Shown here piece after piece: positions 1 through 11,089 of a DNA stretch of 64,000 bases. Source of the DNA: Nannobrachium achirus (lineage: Eukaryota; Chordata; Actinopteri; Myctophiformes; Myctophidae). Made by a program: the position numbers and the translations under genes. How positions within the stretch are numbered: the stretch's first letter is position 1; the number at the start of each line of letters is the position of its first letter. The stretch covers positions 61,459,785-61,523,784 of the forward strand of contig OY997649.1 of assembly GCA_963921795.1 (NCBI GenBank). The letters are read 5' to 3'. The notes beneath the pieces are model-generated. The model had not been told where the DNA came from and did not search any database. It worked only from the letters and a program-made list of their open reading frames with translations.

Positions 1-350
1 AATAGAATCTATTATCATGTATTACAACTATATCCTGGTGGTCTAAATGAAAAGTCAGTGAGTGATCAGTCATTATGAAGTGTTTGCCCCTGTTTGGCCT
101 AGCTCAGACCTATTCTGGATTGGATACTTTTTAGTACCACGTTTAGTACCACTTTCACACCACTCTACCCAGGTCCTTGTAGTGGAAAACCCGGCACAAG
201 TGGGCGGTGTGGAGTGGTGTGGTGTTGGTCCATGTCGGTGGAAAAGGGGCTTTTAAAGACAACTGGCCTCATATACATGTACAGTGAACTTACCTAACAT
301 ACTGTAGTAATATAATATACATGTTCACAGACAACAGACATCAGCTACAC

Positions 351-770
351 CGCGGGGTCACGCTAGTGGCTCCCTGGAGCTTTTTCAAAAATGTATGAAA
401 ATGGAAAAAGATGGGGGGAAAAATATATTTTTGTTTTAATATGGTTTCTGTAGGAGGACAGACATGACACAAACATTCTTAACGTTTTCCAATGCTGTAA
501 ACATGTGTAGAATAAATATTACATTTCAACATTCTCTCCAGGATGCGCTGCAGGGAAAATAAACATTTAATCCTGAATGCTCATTGTGTATTTGTAGCCT
601 ACTTAGTCATTTTGATAGTAGGCTAATATAGCTAATATAGACACTTACAGCATGTGTTGCCTTCATTATAAGGCTCTATTGTATATAAGGCTTTTAATTT
701 TTTGAGGCTCCAGACAGATTTGTTTTTGGTCAAATATGGCTCCTTCAACATTTTGGGTTGCCGACCCCTG
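351..770. mobile_element. hAT-type MITE, present only in duplication copy 1
   Basis: The right end reads GGGTTGCCGACCCCTG, a classic hAT terminus, and the left end CGCGGGGTCACGC is its degenerate partner. The flanking 8-mers are AGCTACAC (343-350) and ACCTACAC (771-778), a 7/8 target-site duplication. The second copy at about 45035 has a single ACCTACAC, the empty site. No transposase frame is seen, so it is non-autonomous. Confidence 0.8.
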
Positions 771-810
771 ACCTACACTGAACTAACATACTGTAGTTCC
801 ACAGTACTTA

Positions 811-2320
811 CACACATGGTACCTACAGCATGTTAAACAATATGAGCAGCTCCCCATACAGTGCATATGATTACACACATGGTACCTACTGTATGTTAAA
901 CAATATGAGCAGCTCCCCATACAGTGCATATGATTACACACATGGTACCTACAGCATGTTAAACAATATGACCAGCTCCCCATACAGTGCATATGATTAC
1001 ACACATGGTACCTACTGTATGTTAAACAATATGACCAGCTCCCATACAGTGCATATGATTACACACATGGTACCTACAGCATGTTAAACAATATGAGCAG
1101 CTCCCCATACAGTGCATATGATTACACACATGGTACCTACAGCATGTTAAACAATATGACCAGCTCCCATACAGTGCATATGATTACACACATGGTACCT
1201 ACTGTATGTTAAACAATATGACCAGCTCCCCATACAGTGCATATGATTACACACATGGTACCTACAGCATGTTAAACAATATGACCAGCTCCCCATACAG
1301 TGCATATGATTACACACATGGTACCTACTGTATGTTAAACAATATGACCAGCTCCCATACAGTGCATATGATTACACACATGGTACCTACAGCATGTTAA
1401 ACAATATGAGCAGCTCCCCATACAGTGCATATGATTACACACATGGTACCTACAGCATGTTAAACAATATGACCAGCTCCCCATACAGTGCATATGATTA
1501 CACACATGGTACCTACTGTATGTTAAACAATATGACCAGCTCCCATACAGTGCATATGATTACACACATGGTACCTACAGCATGTTAAACAATATGAGCA
1601 GCTCCCCATACAGTGCATATGATTACACACATGGTACCTACAGCATGTTAAACAATATGACCAGCTCCCCATACAGTGCATATGATTACACACATGGTAC
1701 CTACTGTATGTTAAACAATATGACCAGCTCCCATACAGTGCATATGATTACACACATGGTACCTACAGCATGTTAAACAATATGACCAGCTCCCCATACA
1801 GTGCATATGATTACACACATGGTACCTACAGCATGTTAAACAATATGACCAGCTCCCATACAGTGCATATGATTACACACATGGTACCTACTGTATGTTA
1901 AACAATATGACCAGCTCCCCATACAGTGCATATGATTACACACATGGTACCTACAGCATGTTAAACAATATGACCAGCTCCCATACAGTGCATATGATTA
2001 CACACATGGTACCTACTGTATGTTAAACAATATGACCAGCTCCCATACAGTGCATATGATTACACACATGGTACCTACTGTATGTTAAACAATATGACCA
2101 GCTCCCATACAGTGCATATGATTACACACATGGTACCTACTGTATGTTAAACAATATGACCAGCTCCCATACAGTGCATATGATTACACACATGGTACCT
2201 ACTGTATGTTAAACAATATGACCAGCTCCCCATACAGTGCATATGATTACACACATGGTACCTACTGTATGTTAAACAATATGACCAGCTCCCATACAGT
2301 GCATATGATTACATAATGAT
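811..2320. repeat. 62/63-bp minisatellite, about 24 units
   Basis: Head-to-tail units each begin CACACATGGTACCTAC and end near GCATATGATTA. Starts fall at 811, 874, 937, 1000, 1062, 1125 and so on to 2250, with an incomplete end near 2312. Units are 63 bp when they carry CCCC and 62 bp with CCC; they also vary as GAGC/GACC and CAGCATG/TGTATG. A three-unit pattern of 188 bp recurs from about 1187 to 1750, an early higher-order repeat. Open frames here on both strands are by-products of the repeat. Confidence 0.95.
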
Positions 2321-2354
2321 TACATATTGATTACATCATCCCCATTGACCACAG

Positions 2355-2479
2355 GAAGAGAGCCGTCAGGTCAAAGGTCATTGGCAAGGAGCATGCACCG
2401 TGTAATCTTGACGACAGCAGCGGAAGTGACATCACAGACTCTGATGGAATATGATTGGTAGGGTAGGATTGGCCGCACG

Positions 2480-2480
<1 letters not shown>
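2355..2480. promoter_or_regulatory. Candidate conserved regulatory block (DR1, ETS/CRE, CCAAT)
   Basis: The block holds AGGTCAAAGGTCA, a perfect DR1 nuclear-receptor site; GGAAGTGACATCA, overlapping ETS and CRE-like motifs; and two ATTGG (inverted CCAAT) boxes. It is almost unchanged in the second copy at about 45157-45282 although neighbouring sequence has drifted. Function as promoter or enhancer is inference; it lies about 2.2 kb upstream of exon 1 of gene A. Confidence 0.35.

Positions 2481-2561
<81 letters not shown>
2481..2561. repeat. (CA)n microsatellite
   Basis: About 40 CA units. The second duplication copy has only a few units here (about 45282-45296), so the tract expanded in copy 1 or shrank in copy 2. 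Confidence 0.95.
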
Positions 2562-2564
<3 letters not shown>

Positions 2565-3052
2565 TACATGCCATATTTCTATGCTATACAAAATAAAGCA
2601 ACTGAATGCAATGTTTCGTCACCTGACTTTTAAATGCCATGTTTGGCAACTAATGTCTAACTAACTAACTAACTAACGGCCCAACAGAACTATGGTTTAG
2701 TGATGAGTCATCACTTTTCACAGTCTTTTGGGGTCTGTTTTTAGCCCAAGGAATGTTTTTCATGCAAAACAAATGCTTGCAATGGATTCAGAATAATTAA
2801 AAAACCCTAGTTTGACCCCTCACATGCTACTTAAAGCAGATTTTTGTGGGGTATTGTTTTCCACAAACTTTCAGCGGCTGTCAAACATTTTGCACGCTTT
2901 TTTGCAAGGGGCATGGGGGCTCAATTTGTTATTTAACCTTCATCGTTGACAGAACCACTGAGAAACGGACCTTTGCTCTCCACCGTCACGGCAATATCGG
3001 ATTCGCCCCCAACTAACAGTATATCTGAAACCTCACACACACAAAAGCATCA

Positions 3053-3055
<3 letters not shown>

Positions 3056-3116
<61 letters not shown>

Positions 3117-3124
3117 CACACACA
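3056..3124. repeat. (CA)n microsatellite
   Basis: About 34 CA units with a few CG interruptions. Its counterpart is 45784-45866. Confidence 0.95.
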
Positions 3125-3383
3125 GAGTGATGGAGGCGTGTTTATGACAATTGTTCGGCCGCCATGTCATAACTAAACTCAGGACCATACAGTACACAAC
3201 CAAAATGGCAGTGTCAAGTCTGCTCACTAGCATCATTTTGACAGATTGTTGGTTTGTTTTTAAACAACCTTTGAATAAATCCATTTTGAATCAGATACGG
3301 AATGTAAAATCAAGCTGACTGATAACATCCTACTTATTTGTTAAGCTATATTACTGATCTACTTTACTGTTGTCTTTTTGTAG

Positions 3384-3467
3384 GTCAACCCAGATGTCAT
3401 CTCAACCATTGATTCCTACAGCACATTTTCAAAGGATATGTTGCACTGGGTGTTGGATAAATTATGA
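3384..3467 (+). CDS. Candidate terminal exon of an unidentified upstream gene
   Basis: A pyrimidine-rich acceptor (TGTCTTTTTGTAG) is followed by 27 open codons, starting VNPDVISTID and ending LHWVLDKL, then a TGA and, about 15 bases later, AATAAA. The second duplication copy (46132-46215) keeps frame and stop with a Met-to-Ile change. I do not recognise the protein. No upstream exon was found between here and position 1, so this may be a 3' piece carried along by the duplication, or chance. The next confident feature downstream is exon 1 of gene A. Confidence 0.3.
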   Translation, partial: VNPDVISTIDSYSTFSKDMLHWVLDKL

Positions 3468-4009
3468 AAATAAGCTCTGTAGTAAATAAAGGCTTTTGGT
3501 ATTTATCTTTTCTTTTTTTCACATACAATTAATAAAATAAATGCAGGTGTAATTTATTTCATAGAACAAACCAAGAAACTTTTAGGGTTACAAAAACCCA
3601 ATGAGAAAAAAGCATTGTAAATCTGATGGTCTTATTAACAAGACATGGTTCAGATTCAAACCTGCAGGGTCCTCATGCTCACAAGGAGCATTATGGTGTC
3701 TGTGGACTCCAGACATAATTGTTGAATTCAATCAAATTGTTCTACTGCAGAACCTTGGACTTTAGACATAATTATTGTCAGGGAAGTTTTGTTGTTTCAC
3801 AGCCAACATTTAGAGTTCAGAAGTCTGAATGACACTGTTAAAACCTGACTGATGTTACTGGATGTATTGGAGATTTAATGTAGATACAGTACATTTGTCA
3901 TAGTGTGAGTGTGACTAAGAAAAGGTAATCATAATGTTTACAAAAATACCTTGAGTTACACCTCGCTAAATTATTAGTTCATATGGGAGATTCTCCCGGT
4001 GTTTCGCCA

Positions 4010-4180
4010 CGGTGGTCACGGTTTTAAGGTTAGGTTTAGGCATAATTTCTGTGAGGTTAAGATCATGGTTAGGGATAGTGTTTGTGAGGTTAGGGTTAGT
4101 TAGGCATGATGTTTGTAGGGTTAGGATTAACGTTAGGTTTCGGCATATTTTTCAGTCAAATGTGTTTAGGTGCGACCTGG
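4010..4180. repeat. GTTAGG-rich degenerate repeat
   Basis: Irregular iterations of GGTTAGG, GGTTTAGG and GGTTAAG about 500 bp upstream of exon 1 of gene A; the copy upstream of gene C is at about 46770-46940. This is a common dispersed fish repeat and not an interstitial telomere, because perfect TTAGGG runs are short. Confidence 0.6.
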
Positions 4181-4329
4181 GGGGATACACCAATGAAAGA
4201 GGGAGTCCCTAGTTCACCTGTCAACTCTCATATTCAGCAAAGTCCTCATTGTTCATTTATTATTATATATGTATTCATTTGATATTGTACAAATCAAATT
4301 GACCTATAAGATTATAAACGCATAAAGGA

Positions 4330-4738
4330 ACACTGTTTTTATTGAATATGACAGAATGTTTCACAACCAGTGTGGTACAATACCTTTATCTTTTTTTATC
4401 ACTCAAAGTTTTATTAAAGACAATTCCTTTATCTATGTGACACAATAAATCATATCAAATAAACTTTTATGCTCTCAAACTGTACAGTGGTTAATGTTTA
4501 ATTCATAACCTTGTGATGAAGCTGTGTGTTTTAAATATTGCACATCAAACTTTATAAGATCATATCAAACTGTTACAAGTACAACAACAGACACTTTATA
4601 GCAGGAGTTATAAAAAAGCCTGTTAATGATTATCTAGTATCTACAGTAGTTGATGTCCTGTCTACAGTTGGTCAGGGCTGGTCTATCATCACAGTTGTTC
4701 TCGTGGCCTTCAATGGATGTTGCAGTAAGAATACATTG
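4330..4738 (+). promoter_or_regulatory. Gene A proximal promoter region and non-coding exon 1
   Basis: Sequence from about 4330 is shared with the upstream regions of gene C (about 47035) and, in part, gene B (about 16815), marking it as ancestral GIMAP 5' sequence. Exon 1 is inferred to start near 4570 and ends at 4738 before the donor GTAAGTAAAG. The same donor and the core ACAACAGACACTTTATAGC recur in B and C, and in D on the other strand. It has no long frame, so it is 5' UTR. A GAAAACAGAAAAAC stretch just inside intron 1 resembles an interferon-response element; that is a weak reading. Confidence 0.55.
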
Positions 4739-5222
4739 GTAAGTAAAGAAAACAGAAAAACGAATTACTGAAATAAATATACAATTCTAATCAGAACACT
4801 GAATATTTGGAATGCCACTCTTCATTTCTCGATTTACTTTTATATATTTGTCATTGATATTATTATTGATCTTTTCTATATATGTGTTGCATGGAGTGTG
4901 TGTTTAAAAAAAAGTAATTTAATACAGAAACCAGGTTGAAACTGACCTCACTCTATCATGTGTTGATGGATGTGTTGTGGGTCAGTTCAGGTGAGGAAAG
5001 TGTTCTCAGACACCTGAGACCTGAGTCTTTTTTTTTTTTTTTTTTTTTACAAAGTCTGTTAACCTCCAATTTCAATGATCTCAAATAGTTTTCATTTGAA
5101 TTTGCGGCAAACTTTTCAGTATTTCTATTGTAGGGCAGAAAATGCTGTGGCACCAGTTTGTGTTAAAGAGCAATGATGGAATTTCAACTTATTTTAACTA
5201 GTAACAATGTAATGTGATTCAG

Positions 5223-5300
5223 ATGGAGTTTGGATCCAGCTTGTGGCACTGAAGACAGACCTGAATGACGTTATGGCAGAATCACCAATTACATCACTTG
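5223..5300 (+). CDS. gimap-like: Gene A exon 2: uORF, start codon and first nine codons
   Basis: The acceptor AG is at 5221-5222 and the donor GT at 5301. The main ATG is at 5273 (MAESPITSL plus one base, phase 1). This start is chosen because M-A-[ED]-S recurs in all four paralogues. The exon opens with another ATG, at its very first base, that encodes nine codons (MEFGSSLWH) and stops at 5250-5252, out of frame with and 20 bases before the main ATG. Confidence 0.8.
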
Positions 5301-5751
5301 GTGAGTCCATCATGCATGTAAACTTTCACAGAATCTGTTGAGAATTTTCATGTAGCTCATCTGTAGTGCCATGCCATGCAACTCTATTTTGACTGTACCC
5401 AGCAATAGTTTTATCTGTCACTGCAGTCATAGAATATAAGTCGCTGTCGGGCAGAAAACAGCTCCATTTCTCAGGTTTTAGATTTTCTTTGATGAATCAG
5501 TGCTATTGAACACCCTTTACATATCTGTGTTGGTTAAACAAATATTGAACCAATGAAAAGTATAAAAAGCACTTTGGCCCAAATCTCCTGCCTCCACTTG
5601 TGGGGTTTTCATTTCCTGAAAAATGAACATTTTGGTGGTTTCTGCCAGACAGCAGAGATATGCTACAATAGACTATGGCAGTGGGGGTGAAATTATTCAC
5701 AAGCTCTACTTTGCCATGTTCCAATGGTGATGAGATTTAATATCAATAAAT

Positions 5752-6330
5752 GGGTGCGTTCAGAAATGCGCACTCAACGCACTGGTGTGCCATGTTGTCG
5801 TTCGTTTATTCGGTGCACTTGGTGCGTTGTCGTTCGGAAATCCAGTGCGCGGCGCACTGGTGTGTTGAGTGCACGCACTGACCAACCCTACTCAGAAGAT
5901 GGGGTTGGGCGGTGTGGTGGTGTGGTGCGGTGCGGTGTTCTGATTGGTTGGTTTTCATGGCCGTGTCTCGAGCGCTTCTCAGCTGTGAACAATGGAGGAA
6001 ATGACCGCAAAATACAGCACTTGCAGCTTAATTGGTCGTTTGGGCTTGATAGTTTCACACACATCAAAATGTAAATTAACAGCAGGTATGCCAAGGTTGT
6101 GAATTAGACCTACATCTCCTAATACAGGCTAATAGCAACGTTACGTTAGCATACTCAGCAACTGCTGCTTTTCAGAAAGTTTACATTCAGAGTTCAGAGT
6201 GAAAAAGCACACAGCTGCCTGTTAAAACTGGTCGTTCGTAAATAACCCACACTGAACGCACTCTCCAAAGTCACGCCCACTGCACTCACTACACTGAGCA
6301 CACACCTGGTGCGGATTTCCGAACGCACCC
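5752..6330. mobile_element. TIR DNA element (MITE) in intron 2 of gene A
   Basis: Ends are GGGTGCGTTCAGAAAT on the left and ATTTCCGAACGCACCC on the right, imperfect inverted repeats. The interior is rich in GTGCG/CGCAC words and has no transposase frame. Gene C's intron at about 48335 lacks it. The target-site duplication is not clear, so the superfamily stays open. Confidence 0.65.
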
Positions 6331-6599
6331 ATTATATCACCCCCATCCACTTGGTATTATAGGCTGCTAACAATAATAACAATTCATGCAAACAATAAAC
6401 AAATCAATCGCCATATGAATATGAATATCAGATCAATACTGAATTAAACATGTTATGCACATCAAACAATAATGCAAAAATAATGTATGGGACTTTTAAA
6501 ATACTGAAGACAGCACTTGATTCAGTTTTATATAGAAGCAAACTTTTTTCTACTTGGTGTTGTAAAGGAAGGTCCTTTTGCACACCTACTAGGACAGGT

Positions 6600-6735
6600 G
6601 AAAAACAATAGAAACTGACATTTGGCCCAAGTACGTGCCGGAATTTGGGGGATATCAGATCGTGGGTGCTCAGTCTGGTGTTGTGGCTGTGGCTGTCACT
6701 CACTTTGAAAGAAGTAGTTTGACAGGTATGAGGGC
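6600..6735 (-). mobile_element. LINE reverse-transcriptase C-terminal fragment
   Basis: The minus strand encodes SDSHSHNTRLSTHDLISPKFR, the motif that follows the RT domain in jockey-type LINEs (compare DVHNYNTRGS in the element at 16944-19784). The same insertion is longer in copy 2 (about 49170-49455), so it predates the duplication and was later trimmed here. Confidence 0.55.
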
Positions 6736-7386
6736 ACTGTCCCTGTTAGAAACAAGTTTGTACAGCTCACCTTCTGTGTCCTTTCAGGGGCAAAATTTTG
6801 TGCAACTCCTCTAATGCACACACGATGGATGAAGTGGCCATCTTAACTAACCATCTTTGTTTATTTCGACCATTTCTGTGCAGTTGCAGATGCGATAAAT
6901 ACATTGTGTCACTATGGTCACGTGTTCCACTTTGGTTCATGAGCCATGTCACATGTCATTGCCTGTCTGTCCTGTATCTCTGGTACAACTGTACAATTTA
7001 ATTGAGCAGAATGTGTCACATATGTGACACATACTGTATATGACACATAATTTGGTGACATAATGTGACTCATTTATTTTTTATTTTATTGTTTTACTAT
7101 TTTGTGTATACATATACACATATTCAGGGATTTTGGCCGCCTGGCAACTTGCACAAAAAAATTGGCAATTGCAATTCCAACAAGTGGAATTACAATAATC
7201 AAACACTGGAAAATCTCACAATAATGATGGAAATATTGGTCCATTATTTACTTAAAATTATTGTACTGTGTCCAAATGATATGACAGCTAGGTATTTGTC
7301 ATTGGAAAAGGCACCTACCATAGAAATTAATTAACAATAATTAAACATATAATAATTGTACCTTTCTACATTCTATATCATTACAG

Positions 7387-7449
7387 AGGGCAAGGGTAAG
7401 CAACCTCTGAAACGACAACGCAGCAGCGATGAATTCATGCGTCCTGACA
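7387..7449 (+). CDS. gimap-like: Gene A exon 3: first basic cassette
   Basis: Sixty-three bases between CATTACAG and GTGAGTAAAG, phase 1 at both ends, encoding 21 residues that start EGKGKQPLK and end RQRSSDEFMRPD. Its borders and theme (basic KRxR, serines, terminal P-D) match exons in B, C and D. Being symmetric, it could be skipped without changing frame. Confidence 0.8.
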
Positions 7450-8123
7450 GTGAGTAAAGCTGAACTGAATAACAGCTGTTATGTAACGGTGTAACTGATG
7501 TTTGACATTCGTACAAACCCTAACAAAATCGGGAGTGGCTCCATGAAGGGCCTCCAACGTTTCCAAAGTTTCTTGTAACTCACAATTGTGGCTGAAGAAG
7601 TGTTTGCTGTTTTATTAGGCATGCCTGGTTGTGCTAAATAGCAAACGCTTCTTTGATAATTGTGATTAATCTAACCCTAACCCTTATATTATTATGATAT
7701 CCCTTAATATGTTGTATTTTGGCTTGCAATCACGAAGATACTATTTTTAGTCTCAACATTGTACATCTCTAATTGATGCGTTGTTTTCAATAGCATATAA
7801 AATATATATTTAATGTTTAATTTATTCAAGTATACTGATATCCTCCCTCACTAAACCCAATATGGTAGGTATCCATGAATTATAAAAGGCTATAGCCAAA
7901 GACATGGGTCCTCAGACTTACTACAGTCTATCACACCAACCACTTGAACCCTAGCATCCCTATTCTGGGGGGAACATTCACCGAAAATAGCAGATCTGCA
8001 TGTCAACTTGTAGATCGCTTGTAGATTGTCTATTTTTGGTTTACTGTAGAGGTAGAATCCAACATATTAATAGAAAAGATAATGTGTAAACAAACAAAAA
8101 ACATTAATACACAACACTGATCA

Positions 8124-8394
8124 CCAGTTCAGTGGCCTAGTGGTTTGAGTGTTCAAACCCCGGTCGGGTCATACCAAAGACTCAGTGGACCCAGTGCCTC
8201 CCTGCTTGGCACTCAAGGGTTGGATTGGGGGTAAGTCCCTGCGACAAACTAGCGTCATGTCCAGGGGGTGTACTTGTACATCAAGCTGCCTCACGTTACA
8301 GAAACAGGAGATAGGCTCCTGCCCTATGAGCCTCATGGCTCGGCCGAGTCATATGGGCCGCATGGCTCGGCAAGGCTTACTTACTTTCTTACTT
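8124..8394 (+). mobile_element. tRNA-derived SINE in intron 3 of gene A
   Basis: It begins with an A-box-like GTGGCCTAGTGGTTTGAG and a degenerate B box, has a long tRNA-unrelated body and ends in CTTACTT-type repeats. The 8-bp target-site duplication ACTGATCA is at 8116-8123 and 8395-8402. Gene C's intron has a single ACTGATCA at about 51110, the empty site, so insertion is younger than the duplication or was lost from C. Confidence 0.85.
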
Positions 8395-8780
8395 ACTGAT
8401 CATAGTGCTGTCAAAACAAATCTACGACAATACAATACAATTTGGGGGTACCTGCTTCATCTCTCTCTCTCTCTCAGCTAAGGTGTCATTGACCTGAAAA
8501 ACAACAACTAAATTGTAGTTACTGTACTATGATTGATATTAAAACCATTTAAGGCAATGCAAAGGCAGTGTATCTTTGGCATCAAGGTCAATCAGCCATT
8601 ATGGTTTTTGGGGCATAGAAATTACATCACTTGTAAACCGGTTACTCATTTTGCTGGCCAGTTAACAATTGTTAAAGCCATTTTCTCAGTTTTACTCTAT
8701 AGTTACTGCACGTGAGCTTTGTAGTGCAGATGAACAATAAACGATAACCTATATTGATGTTTTCTAAATTATCATTACAG

Positions 8781-8846
8781 TGAGCCAGGATGAGGAACCT
8801 CAGAAACGGAAACGGCTCAGCAGCAATGAGTTTCTACCTCCTCTTA
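8781..8846 (+). CDS. gimap-like: Gene A exon 4: second basic cassette
   Basis: Sixty-six bases between CATTACAG and GTGAGTAAAA, phase 1 at both ends, encoding MSQDEEPQKRKRLSS followed by NEFLPPL. KRKRLSS resembles both a short nuclear-import signal and a basophilic kinase site; neither is shown. The same exon in gene C (51535-51600) is nearly identical up to LSS and then diverges. Confidence 0.8.
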
Positions 8847-8879
8847 GTGAGTAAAACTGAACGGAATCATTCACAACTG

Positions 8880-9358
8880 TTAAAGGAGTAGTTCACCCCC
8901 AAAATGACTTTTTTTCTATTAATTAGCCATGGAGACTTGAGTTCAATAATATTTTTTTGTATTTGTCGCATTCCTAAGACAAAAAAATGTATTATAGTAA
9001 ATTTAACCCCATTGATTCTGGATGGGGACCCAAATGCATGGGCCTGGATGGGGACCCAAATAAGAGGCCCTGGATGGGGACCCAAATGCATTTGTCTGAG
9101 AATCAATGGGGGTAAATTTACTTGACCCTTGACCCTAAATTTACCCAAATGGATGGGGACCCAAATGCATTGGGTCCCCATCCAGGGCCTTAGTTGTGTC
9201 CCCATTCAGGCCCATGCATTTGGGTCCCCATCCAGAATCTGTGGGTAAATTTACTATAATGTAACGAATACAAAAGAAAAATATTATTGAACTCAAGTCT
9301 CCATGGTGTGACTAATCAATAGAAAAAAATGCATTTTGGGGGTGAACTACTCCTTTAA
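8880..9358. mobile_element. TTAA-flanked palindromic MITE, family 1
   Basis: Ends are TTAAAGGAGTAGTTCACCCC and its inverse; the inside is made of inverted GGATGGGGACCCAAATGCAT modules. Other copies are at 51634-52018 (same intron position in gene C), 22787-26994 (interrupted) and 57674-57974. TTAA at both ends suggests a piggyBac-like target site, although TTAA could also be part of the palindrome. Confidence 0.8.
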
Positions 9359-10191
9359 GATCTACCATTACAGTTGTGTTTTAATGAATTGCTCTGACAT
9401 TGGGCCTCATTCACCAATAAGTTCTTAACTTTCTTCTTAACCTGTTCTTAAATTTCTTCCTAAGTGAATTCCTAAGTGAAGTTGAGTCCGATTCATGAAA
9501 CGTTCTTAGGAAGGCAAAATTGTTCTTAACTATGTTCTTTTCATGATGAATGCCAATCCTCGTAACTTGAAGGGGTGTGCCAGCTAATACTAATTATCAT
9601 AGGTAGACGCCCCACATATCCTAATTTGCATCCCTATTACCATAGGGAGCCACCCACAAATCCCCATATAAGGCACGACTTCATGACACTCTCTGCAGTC
9701 ACACCTGTGTTTGATTGCTGTACACAGAAATCACAAGAAATCACTCACAGAAATAAAGTTGAGAGAATGAAGTCAAGAATCCCTAAAGTGTAAAGATGGT
9801 GGAACACTAGACTCCAAACATTAAAAAGATATATATCAATACTTCTGTGGAGGTACTTCTGAAGTGAACAGCTAATTATTTGTATTTAATGAATGAATGT
9901 ATTTTATTATTTCACTATAGACATCAAGGTAAATTTGCTGAAATTAGAATGTTATCCATATTTCATGTTTGGAAATAGCATTATTAGTGGATATAAAACA
10001 TTGTATTACTGAAAGCTGGTGGGTGGGTATAGAGAGGCTTTGAGTTAGCAGCTGCTTGGTATGTAATGGGGTGAAGTAGGGTAGGGGTGTGGTTGGGATA
10101 TGGTGCAAGGGGGGCTTTCAGGTAGGAAGGGGACAGGACAATGGGCATGTGGCAGCTGTTGGGATATGGGGGTGAGGGTAGGGAGTTGGGT

Positions 10192-10247
10192 TATGGGGGG
10201 GGGGGGGGGGTGATGAAGGGTTTTGGGGGGGGGGGGGGGGGGGGGGG
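10192..10247. repeat. Poly-G tract
   Basis: Two long G runs separated by TGATGAAGG and similar bases, inside the GGGCC-ended element. Its length may be unreliable in assembly. Confidence 0.9.
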
Positions 10248-10297
10248 CATTTTGGGTTGGGATGCAATTTTCAGACCTGTTGAAAACTAGTCTAAAG

Positions 10298-10602
10298 CAG
10301 TGTTCTAAACATTTTCATGTCAAGGACCACCACATTGACATGCATTCTGCAGACCCCCACCTGAAAATATTTTCTGCCTGGGAAGACTTTTCAAGATTTA
10401 TCATAGTGTTTAAAAAATATCCGATCTACAAGCTCAAAATGGGCTGTAATGGTTATGCGTTGTGAACTTGTAGATCGGCTATTTTCAAACAAAGTTTAAA
10501 ACTGGGTTAAAATGGTAAAACTCTTCCTCGTTTTACAGTGGACCCCCTGGAACTTCCTAAAGGATCCCTGGGGGTCCCCAAACCACACTTTGAGAACCAC
10601 TG
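10298..10602. mobile_element. hAT-type MITE nested in the GGGCC element
   Basis: Left end CAGTGTTCTAAAC and right end TTTGAGAACCACTG. Flanking 8-mers are GTCTAAAG and CTCTAAAG (7/8). It carries the AAATAT[C]CGATCTACAAG / CTTGTAGATCGGCTATTTT inverted pair at 10407-10487 that also occurs in other elements of this window. Confidence 0.75.
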
Positions 10603-11089
10603 CTCTAAAGATATGATACAAATATTTTGGTGATTTAAATCATATTATTATACAACTGTAGAATTGAAGAAACATAAAGAATAAATTATTTTAGCACAGC
10701 ATGTCACACTTAAGAACTAAAATGCCACCCTAAGAGTGCTCTACAGTGTGCGTAGATTTTTTCTTAACATAAGAACAAATCACAGCTAAGAAAACATTGG
10801 TGTATGCCAAATCTTCTTAAAAAACTTCTTAAAAGGGTCTAAGAACAAATGTCTTTGTAAGAACGTTCGTACGTAGGTTGGTGAATCGGGCCCATTGACA
10901 TTCATTTTCCTGGATCTTGCAATGTCACAGTTGATTTAAGGTGATACAAATTAAGATCATGCAGAACTAACACTATAAATATAAAGTCTAATTTACTATG
11001 GCCCTGACTGTTTGAAGGGAAAATGTGTGCTTAATGTTAAGAAGAATATAATTCATTAGTAATTTTTTAATGGAGTGTTTTCATTTCAG

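Larger units (their letters stand above)
9402..10893. mobile_element. GGGCC-ended DNA element, only in the gene A copy
   Basis: Inverted ends GGGCCTCATTCACCAA and TTGGTGAATCGGGCCC enclose subterminal runs of TTCTTAA/TTAAGAA. Gene C has the uninterrupted site GACATTGGCATT at about 52043, and here GACATT precedes while ATTGACATT follows the element. The target-site duplication is ATT (or CATTG if the outer G/C belongs to the target). The 1.5-kb interior has no transposase, holds a poly-G tract and contains a nested hAT element. A 3-bp duplication would fit PIF/Harbinger; this is tentative. Confidence 0.75.

Noticed and set aside
783-1776. Open frames on both strands in the repeat array, and resemblance to a CRISPR array
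   Set aside because: The frames are repeat by-products. Units are contiguous without unique spacers, and the DNA is eukaryotic, so it is a minisatellite.
2371-3284. Cys-Val and His-Thr repeat frames across CA/TG tracts (also 13338-13668, 45669-45984, 59360-59803)
   Set aside because: Direct translation of dinucleotide repeats with no conserved flanking coding sequence.
4010-4180. Interstitial telomeric repeat
   Set aside because: The GGTTAGG words are irregular, mixed with GTTAAG and GTTTAGG; this is a dispersed repeat.
5724-6094. A 116-codon frame in intron 2 of gene A
   Set aside because: Mostly within the GGGTGCG-ended element, and the start lies at its border; no conservation in gene C.
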